This document shows, piece after piece, positions 56,437-64,000 of a stretch of 64,000 bases of DNA. The notes beneath the pieces were generated by a model. It did not search any database and was not told the origin of the DNA. It was given only the letters and a program-made list of their open reading frames with translations. The DNA is taken from assembly GCA_033398695.1 (NCBI GenBank), contig CM065815.1:146365001-146429000 (forward strand), read 5' to 3'. The translations under genes and the position numbers were made by a program. The stretch is from Orobanche coerulescens (taxonomy: Eukaryota > Streptophyta > Magnoliopsida > Lamiales > Orobanchaceae). The first letter of the stretch is position 1. Each line of letters opens with the position of its first letter.

Positions 56437-57291
56437 TGACATGTGATCATGCTGGTGTGTATATGATTTGTGAATGTGTTTTGCCAGGTCGAGTACCTTG
56501 GATGTGTGACCAAGATTTGCGTATCTTGAGTGGTTATGTTTTGTTGATTTTATGTCCGTCGAGGACACGTGACGTGGGTTTTGAAGCCTGCAAATTGTTG
56601 TTGGTTTTATTCGAGAAAGCAAATCTTTGGGCTGTGACCTCTATTGATTTTTGAACGAGAAGGATTCGACAATCCTAAATTGTTTTCTATTAAAACTCCC
56701 GATGGCATTTTAAACCATTTTGTAAATTGTTTCCCTTGGATTGTGATCTTTCAATTTGGAAAGTTTTACTCGAACTCTTGCCTCGGGAAGTGTTTTTCGT
56801 TATGTTTGAATCTTTGAGGATTCCTGGTTATTGTTATTTTTGGAATATGATTTGTATGACTCGTATTTGCCCTTTGTACTTACACTAGCAAAATAGTGGA
56901 ACTTTGCTAACCCCCGAGTAATCGAGGGGTGGATGTCTGTATTGCATTCAGGTTTTGGAGAGCATAACACAGGGTTGGCATGAAGGATGATGAAAGATGA
57001 TCGATACTAATCACATGAGGACCCGTACGATGTTGTATTGGTTTGGTTGTACTTTATTTCTGCTACAGTATTTTCCCCGTTGTACGGGAGTGTGTTGTAT
57101 TTTGACCCATGCATGGGCATATATTGAGATCGAGTTGTATATATTAATTGAAAGACCAAATCGGTCTACTGAGTCATTTTAGCCTTAAAGGCATTGTTGA
57201 GATGTTTGATTTTGTTACCATCCTGGTAGATCCTTGAGGAAAGGTTCTACGGCGTGTAATATCCCTGAGCGGATTGGGGCTGTTACATAAA

Positions 57292-57303
57292 TGGTATCAG
57301 AGC
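57292..57303 (+). other. Primer binding site of element C
   Basis: TGGTATCAGAGC, four bases after the LTR, matches the initiator methionine tRNA. Confidence 0.92.
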
Positions 57304-58737
57304 TTTAGGTTGTGGAAATTGAGGCTGTCAGGTCAAGTTGTGTCTGTTGAGTCTTGTCTCGTCGGATTTTGTCTGACTGATTCGTGTCACGACGCGTCGT
57401 CTGAGTTTGTTGGTCGTGATTAGTATCGTGGGGCGATCATCATCTTCGTGCGACCTGTGGATGTAAGTCTCTTTTTTTTTGTGTTGTGCCTCGTGTGACA
57501 CGAGTTACTGGTATGATTATGTGTTAAGTGATGGAATCCTTATGTAGATTTTTGGTTTCGTTATATGTGTTTACTCGACTCTCATATTTTGTTTATATGA
57601 GGAGTGTTGTCGTTGTTTATGTCTTTTAGACTATTGTTTTTGTCCGCTGCTAATAATTTTCAAAATGATTTGCTCGTTTTGCAAGTATTTTTGGAAGCTT
57701 TTGTGCTTAATACGGAATGGTGGTGTATTTGTGGGTGCTTTGCTCACCTCGGGAGGGTCCGACGAGGTCTCAAGGGAATCCAGTGGTTTAGCCCCAAATT
57801 CAAGAGTTTGATTCGCTAGCGAGCTCGGGAGGGTCCTTAGAGGCCTCGAGTGGGACCAGTGGTTTAGCCCGGGTCCTAGGCAAGTTTGAACTGCGATTTA
57901 ACTGTTTGTTTCCCGGGAAGAGACATGTCTTGTGTTGATTTGAATGACGTGACACGTGTGCTATGAGGTGTGTAACCGAATGTTGATACATATGAGTTTT
58001 TGGGCATTCTAGCCTAATGGATTTTTTCTTGAAAACCTTGAGTATCTTAGAGAATAATTTTCGAGACGTACTTTCAAACTGGATTACATTTTCGAGGCGC
58101 CTACTAGCGCAACTATAGGTTTCAAATTTCATCTACTTTGAGGACCAAAATATTTTGAGATATACTCAGTAACTTAGAAACGTATTTGCTTAGACCCGAA
58201 GGTCGAATATTTTTGAAAGTTTTAATCAAAAGAAAAGTGTCCTCATTTTTATCAAATGCAAGATGTTTTTTTTCAAAGCCTCGATAACGATGTTTGCATT
58301 ACTTTTTCGAAATATGATACTCAAGATCAACTAATATTTCCAAAATTATTTTCGAAAAGATGGTTTTCATTTTGTTTTTTAAAAACCTATCATTCCTGTT
58401 TGCGGCCAGAGGACGTGGGTATGATGTTAGCATTGTCGTTAGGGTGTTAGCCCTCTATGAGAGGTGTGATGTTGTATCGAATGTTGTAGCTTCGTGGTGA
58501 TTTGCGTGTTATCGCACCCGTGCGAGCTATTAGAGCTTGGGTATGTATGATTGTATACATTTGTGATTGTTTCATGATGTTTTGTAATTTGTGTACTAGT
58601 TATCGTTCGAGCTGTTGATATCGCCAAACGATGCCGTCGTTGCTGTGATATTCATATGTGTGTTGCCTTACTATGGTAATTGTTGTATATGTTGCGTGTT
58701 ATGATTTTTTGTTGTGCTGAGTGGTTACTTATTCAGT
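57304..58737 (+). other. 5' leader of element C
   Basis: A 1.4-kb leader, homologous at its start to the leader of B. It contains a direct repeat with CTCGGGAGGGTCC and CCAGTGGTTTAGCCC at 57748-57794 and 57826-57871. No gene. Confidence 0.7.
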
Positions 58738-59781
58738 ATGTCGAGGGGCAGAGGTCGTGGTCGTGGCGATCAGACGCGTGATCGGGATCAGGCTGCTGGT
58801 GATGGTGTTGGTATCGGTGTTGCTACTATTTTACAGCAGGTAGCTGCACAAATGACTCAGTTGACTCAGGTAGTTCAGCGTAATACAGATGTGACCTAGA
58901 ACATTGGTGCAAATCAGTGGCTTCAAGAAGTGGTTCGTATGAATCCCCATCGTTTCACTGGTGCCGCTGATGCATTGGGGTGGGATGGTTGGCTTTTCCA
59001 TTTGGAAAAGATATTCGAGCTAGTGGATTGTCCAGAAGAGCGTAAGTTGTCAGTCGCTCAGTATCTTCTTAACAAGGATGCCGCTAGTTGGTGGGAGGCT
59101 GTTAAGCCTCGAGATCGTGTTGTCACGTTGGTAGAGTTCCAGAGATTTATAAGAGATGAGTTTTGTCCGGAACCAATCAGGAATCAGAGGATTAATGAAT
59201 TCTTTTTGGCAAAACCGAAAGATATACCATTGTCTCAAGCTATTATTGATTTTAGCAAACAGCTCAGCTATGTGTAGGATCAAGTAAGGACGTAAGAGGA
59301 TAAGATCTGTCATTTTAGTAGGCGGATGAAGCCAGAGATTCTTCAGTATATGGCAGGTCTCACTTGTACTTCCTTGAGAGATTATCAGAATAGGGCGTTA
59401 GCCTATGAGCTATCTAGATTATCGACTGAGAATATGTCTGACTCGAAGAAACAGAAAACCGTTGGGGACTTTTTTGGAAATCAGGTGAGTGGGCACCCTG
59501 AGGTTGGGACTTCATTTCGTCATTCTAAGAGGGTTCCTCGATCGTGTGATCAGAGGAGTAGTACCCCTACAATGAGTAATGTGAACAGCCCGAAGACATG
59601 TTACAACTATAGTCGAGCGGGCCATACCACGAAGAATTGTCGTTCACCGTTAGTCAGCTGCTTCGAGTGTGGTCAGGTGGGTCACCGAGCCATGCATTGC
59701 GAGACGGTGGCTGAGAGATTTGGGGATCGAGGTTGCGTCTCTTCTCCGAAAGGACACGGTGATGCCTGGTGTGGTTTTTGA
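58738..59781 (+). pseudogene. gag: Tekay-like gag of element C, with internal stops
   Basis: Capsid and nucleocapsid protein. Start at ATG 58738 (MSRGRGRGRGDQ). The Retrotrans_gag core has NPHRFTGAADALGWDGWLFH, ASWWEAV and FIRDEFCPEPIRNQ. Stops TAG at 58897 and 59275 and TAA near 59293 keep the same frame; the two TAGs sit where Gln is likely. Two zinc knuckles follow near 59596-59700. The first reads CYNYSRAGHTTKNC and has lost its second Cys to Tyr. The second, CFECGQVGHRAMHC, is intact. The reading ends at 59781 with no protease. Confidence 0.9.
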
Positions 59782-60143
59782 GGATTTCGGCGTAGTCCGA
59801 ATTGCTTGTGGTTGTCCTTGTGGATCGTTTTGTGTTTATTTTCTGTTTTCTTGACTGTGCATGTTTTCTGATATTAAGTACCTCCTGTTTTGTGATTGTT
59901 CTGATAATTGACTTGATTGTACTATCTCTCACTTGTTTGTTTTATTACGCCTCTGCTTGTGGTATTGCGATGTGGTCGAGCGTGATTTCATGTCGTATGT
60001 TTCTCTGTGTTGCTTGTAGCGTTTCACCTTTGGGTGTGAGTCTTTCGATTCTTGTGTATCTCGTTGAGATGTGCCTAGTGGGATGCTGCTCCTCTCTCTT
60101 TATTTTAAGTTTTGGGACGAAACTTCTTTTAAGGAGGGTAGTA
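59782..60143 (+). other. 3' untranslated part and polypurine tract of element C
   Basis: T-rich, with no pol remnants. It ends GGGACGAAACTTCTTTTAAGG and AGGGTAGTA before the LTR at 60144. The GGGACGAA...AAGG motif is the usual sequence just after pol in this group, so the deletion spans pol and not the 3' end. Confidence 0.8.
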
Positions 60144-61206
60144 TGTAATATCCGCAATTTCAATTTCCGGTAATTTTCTTTTTTTTTGGCGGGAGTCCAT
60201 TTTGACGATTCATTTGTGACCATTTCGTCATTATGAGAATGATTAATTCTGCACTTTTTGACGTCCGAGTTCGTTTCGGTGTCATTTTGTTGAGTTCCGT
60301 ACTTCTTAAAGACTTTTCCGCACTTGAGTGCGATCCTTGCGAATCTCGTTCGAAACTGTTGTTTCGTGTTTCCCGTAAGTCCTTTTAACATTGTTAGACA
60401 CGTTGTGAACTTCGGTTTGGTTATTTGATCACGTATCGTGATTTTTCGGCACTTTTTGGGCACGAACAGGGTGCGCCGCGACACAAGGGTTTGCGCGCCG
60501 CGGCACACACCGTGTAGACTCGAGCCTGGCAGCGGCTGTACCGCGCACCGTGGCCCTCTGCTGGCCATGCTGCGGCACTACCTGGGTACCTGCTCGCAAA
60601 TTTCAGCCGCGGGCCACGGTACACTCAGTCCGCGCCGCGGCACGCGAGTCAGATCAGCCCTTTTTCCAGTGGATTTTTGGAGAGAAGTTCATTTTCATCT
60701 CCTTTCTCCTTCCCTCTCTCCGTGGGCGAATTCCGGGCGATTTTTTTGGGCGATTTGGCATCTTCAATCTTAGAGATTTCATCCTCCTCGAGTTCTTGGT
60801 ATAGATTAACAACTCCAATTTGTGTTCTTCGTCATTGATCTGAGGTATTTTCTTGATTCTCTCGAGTTGACCTTTCTTTTTGGGAGTTTTGTTCTTAATT
60901 TCGAATCCAATCGGGTTTAGATGAATCGATTGATGTTAGATGTTGTTGTTAAACATGTTTTATGGATTGTATATCCATACCTTTGGTTCGTTTCAACCCG
61001 AAGGGTGATTCTAGTGTTCTTGAGGTGTAGTGAACATTTAATATTCGATTAAATGTTCGAAGGAGTTTTCCTTCGATAGTTTGTTGTGATCTTCGTTGTT
61101 TTTGGTCTTGATCCTCATCGTAATCATGTTTTTGTTGTTTCTTCCGGAGGATTATAGGTGCTCGAGGATTCCGAGTTGAATCCCGTTTGGTGATTGATAA
61201 TTCTAT
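60144..61206 (+). repeat. 3' LTR of element C, left part
   Basis: It matches 54682-55735 and is broken at about 61203-61206 by element D. Confidence 0.9.
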
Positions 61207-62700
61207 TGGGTTTTCTATGCATCGAATACAAAATAATCGGTGTAAAAACGCAGCGGAACAATAAACGTGAAAACCCAATTTAGTATCTGATGCAGTAATT
61301 TAATTGTTTAATTAAATAGTTAATCGTATTACCTTAATCCGATTAAACAATTCTAGATCTAGACTAGAAGTAGATGAATATCTCCTTCCTCTTTTGGTGA
61401 TCCACACACAAACAATTCCACAAGCCGGATTGCTAGATCCTTACGAATAATATTGATAAATAGTACAACACAAGTTCCTTACTAGAAGGATTGTACTATT
61501 GATCAAGATTAACTAAGGGAAGTGGGTTAGACGACCGACTTCGTTCTCCTACAGTATGAGGAAGAGGTCGACTTTTTCTTCTTCTTGGAGAGGGAGGCGA
61601 TTTTTTTTTTGAGTTCTTATGACAACTCCTTGTCATGGATCTCTTATTTATACTAAGTAATCCATAGATTCAATAATCTAGTATTTGCTTAGTTGCCCCT
61701 CAACTTATTAAATAATACAATATATATAATATCTAATATTATATATTACTTATTATTTAATCTCTTTATAAATATAATATCCAATATTATATTTATTATT
61801 CCTAGTTGATATTTATTCCTACTTGTCTATAATTGTCGTACGTGCGACCCAAAAGGCTTATATTATGTTGGCAATTATTTAATACCTTATTAAATAATAA
61901 ATCATAAGGGGCCTCTAACAAGACATTATGATTACCCAAATAATATAAGTTAATAGTCCATTAAACCTTTTAACGTGTCAAATCCCTTTGTCATGCGACA
62001 TCATATTTTAACTAAGTCATGGAGTCTGTCATACTTATTTATGTTCAAATGGTTTCTCGATCTTAAATAGACTGATTGAATCAAATGATTCTTCATTTGA
62101 GCATGGCCATGCATTTCCTTCAGTCCTACTTATCGAAGGGCCCAGCAGATATCTCTCTCACTTAAGAGAGGGACAAATCCCCATCTTGATTATTCATTGC
62201 CCTCTACATGACTCCCACTAATCCCGATCGCTAACCTTTATGATCACCATGTTTCAGATGACGTTGGATTACGTCAAGGCAGAGCAGTTATCATGTTGGA
62301 CTCTATGATAATCTCAGGTTCAAAGGATTTATTGACATATTGTTATATTGAGATTCACTTATGATATTTCTATGCAGTGATCTCAGTGCGGGTCGGTCTA
62401 GTATTAGTTCTCCAACCAATACCCATAAGATTGATCCGTACCATACGCATAATCATTCGATGATTATCAATCAAACTTATACTAGTATATTAACCACTTG
62501 AGTCTCTACTGAACGCGATTTTACCAGGGACATTTGAATAATCTTATTATTCGTGAATAACTATTATTCGATTATTATAATATTAAAACATGCACATATT
62601 ATAATAATCAACGAGAAATAAATGATATCAAATAACTTTATTTAAATGTGACAATTACAAATCTAGGCACATCGAATGTCCTAGGGCACTATTCCCAACA
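61207..62700 (-). repeat. 3' LTR of element D
   Basis: On the minus strand it begins TGTTGGGAATAGTGCCC at 62700 and ends near 61207 in AGAAAACCCA. The outer edge is uncertain by about 3 bp because the match to LTR C stops at 61203. Confidence 0.8.
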
Positions 62701-62715
62701 ATCTCCCACTTTCAC
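62701..62715 (-). other. Polypurine tract of element D
   Basis: The minus strand reads GTGAAAGTGGGAGAT right before the LTR. It follows the pol stop codon without a gap. Confidence 0.85.
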
Positions 62716-64000
62716 TAGGACCATTCATTCATGACTTTTAGTCCTATCGCTCTAGCATGCTCAACATGCTTTCCTTGTGAGAGAGGCTTGGTAAGTGGAT
62801 CTGCAACATTCTCTTCCGTTGCTACTTTGCATATTGTAATATCTCCCCGTCTGACGATCTCTCTGACTAGGTAATATTTTCTGAGTATATGTTTGGAATT
62901 ATGATGGGACCTAGGCTCTTTAGCTTGTGCAATAGCACCATTATTGTCACAATAAAGGCTTATGGGACCCTGGATGGTCGGCACCACTCTTAGTTCGGTA
63001 ACGAACTTCTTGATCCATACGGCTTCCTTAGCTGCATCCGATGCTGCCAGGTACTCACCTTCTGTAACAGAATCAGCAACCATGCTCTGCTTGGAACTCT
63101 TCCAACTCACACCACCTCCATTCAATACAAACACATAACCAGTTTGCGATTTGAAATCATCTCTGTCGGTTTCAAAACTTGCATCGGCGTAACCTCTTAC
63201 AGCCAACTCATTTCGCACCCCTCCATAAACTAGGAAATAATCCTTAGTTCTTCTCAAGTACTTTAGGATGGTTTTCACTGCTGTCCAGTGACTTTTACCT
63301 GGATTCGATTGGTATCGACTTGTCATACTAAGGGCAAACGATACATCTAGTCTAGTACAAATCATGGCATACATGATCGATCCAATAGCCAAAGCGTATG
63401 GTATCTTGCTCATGCAGGCTCGCTCATCACGAGTCTTAGGACTCTGAGTCTCACTGAGATGAATGCCATGTGACATTGGCAAGAGTCCTCTGGAGTCTTG
63501 CATATTGAACCTCTTCAATATTTTATTAATGTATGTACTTTGACTCAGACTAATCAATCTCTTTGATCTATCTCTATAGATCTTTATCCCAAGAATGTAA
63601 GCAGCTTCTCCTAAGTCTTTCATTGAGAAACAACTTCCCAACCAAGTCTTGACTGTCTGCAAGGTGGGAATGTCATTTTCAATGAGTAATATGTCATCTA
63701 CATATAAGACTAAGAAAATAACTATTCTCTCACTAACCTTCTTGTACACACAAGGTTCATCTTCATTTTGAATGAACCCAAACTCTTTGACACTTTCATC
63801 AAAACGAAGATTCCAGCTCCGAGAAGCCTGCTTCAACCCATAAATGGATCTTTGAAGCTTGCAAACCTTTTTAGAATTTTCTGTATGAGAAACCTTCAGG
63901 TTGTGTCATGTATACATCCTCGAGTAAGTTTCCATTAAGGAATACTGTTTTGACATCCATTTGCCATATTTCATAATCATAGTATGCGGCAATAGCAAAT
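62715..64000 (-). pseudogene. pol: Ty1/copia pol of element D: RT and RNase H part
   Basis: The minus-strand reading enters at 64000 with the RT motif [13 protein letters not shown], has a frame break near 63840-63880, then continues from 63836 to the TAG at 62715. Seen are GLKQASRSWN, the active site YVDDILL (63692-63703), LGIKIYRDRS, SQSTYINKIL, and the RNase H words GYADASFETD, TEGEYLAASDAAKEA, CDNNGAIAQAK and ADPLTKPLS. The wording is that of non-Sirevirus copia lineages (for example Tork or TAR type); I cannot choose between them. If the break at 63840 is an assembly error, this part could be intact. Confidence 0.92.

Larger units (their letters stand above)
54682..57287 (+). repeat. 5' LTR of element C, 2.6 kb
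   Basis: From TGTAATATCCGC to GGGGCTGTTACA. Long LTRs of this size are typical of the Tekay/Del chromovirus group. The first kilobase matches 60144-61203. Confidence 0.93.
54682..61206 (+). mobile_element. Gag-only Tekay/Del-like gypsy element C
   Basis: It has a long 5' LTR, PBS, leader, gag with two zinc knuckles, then only about 360 bp to a polypurine tract and the 3' LTR. Protease, RT, RNase H and integrase are missing. The 3' LTR is broken by element D after about 1.06 kb. Confidence 0.9.
61207..64000 (-). mobile_element. Ty1/copia element D, minus strand, runs off the window
   Basis: Its 3' LTR, polypurine tract and the 3' half of pol are in the window. It differs from the Sireviruses: pol ends close to the polypurine tract with no extra ORF. 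Confidence 0.9.

Noticed and set aside
59945..60568. Minus-strand ORF of 207 codons spanning the start of the C 3' LTR
   Set aside because: It crosses the polypurine tract and LTR edge, and a related shadow appears at 54595-54885 in the 5' LTR. No domain seen.

Overview
This window is plant nuclear DNA made almost entirely of transposable elements. The evidence is the set of plant-specific lineages present: Sirevirus-type Ty1/copia elements with an extra ORF after pol, a Tat-type Ty3/gypsy element with an antisense ORF, Tekay/Del-like gypsy elements with very long LTRs, and an En/Spm (CACTA) DNA transposon. Fragments of a plant arogenate/prephenate dehydratase gene lie inside the CACTA element. 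The species cannot be named from the sequence. I found no intact host gene, no tRNA or rRNA gene and no CRISPR array.

Layout, left to right. 1-8608: a Sirevirus-like copia element (E1) that has lost its left end to the window edge; it shows pol, three polypurine repeats, a broken post-pol ORF and a 3' LTR. 8609-9135, 13390-13560 and 37712 to about 41755: scraps of an older host sequence. The last scrap ends in a long Tekay-like LTR. Later elements landed in this older sequence. 9136-13389: a copia-type element (E3) with two LTRs but only gag inside. 13561-37711: a Tat gypsy element on the minus strand, with its own plus-strand intron-containing gene at 15018-17734. Its integrase is split by a complete Sirevirus-like element (E2, 18944-30968) flanked by a perfect 5-bp duplication, AACGC.

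About 41756-51943: a CACTA element whose left end is missing. It holds a decayed TNP2 transposase with DUF4218 and DUF4216 domains. After that come captured exons of an arogenate dehydratase gene (plus strand) and one EF-hand exon (minus strand). Then comes a multi-exon Transposase_24/DUF8039/Ulp1-like gene, an array of subterminal hairpins and the right TIR. 51944-54681: the 5' LTR and leader of a minus-strand Tekay-like element (B). 54682-61206: a plus-strand gag-only Tekay-like element (C). Its 3' LTR is broken by a minus-strand copia element (D, 61207 to beyond 64000).

The inferred order of events is: old gypsy host first, then E1, E3 and Tat insertions, then E2 into Tat; separately, C into B and D into C. 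Almost every coding region is broken. Many breaks are CAG-to-TAG (Gln to stop) or other C-to-T type changes, as expected from long-term cytosine methylation. The two E2 LTRs instead differ mainly by small indels at CAG/CTG sites, which may reflect assembly error at methylated sites. The observations most worth following up are the gene capture in the CACTA element, the spliced antisense gene in the Tat element, the two gag-only elements, and a palindromic motif array shared by copia and gypsy LTRs.
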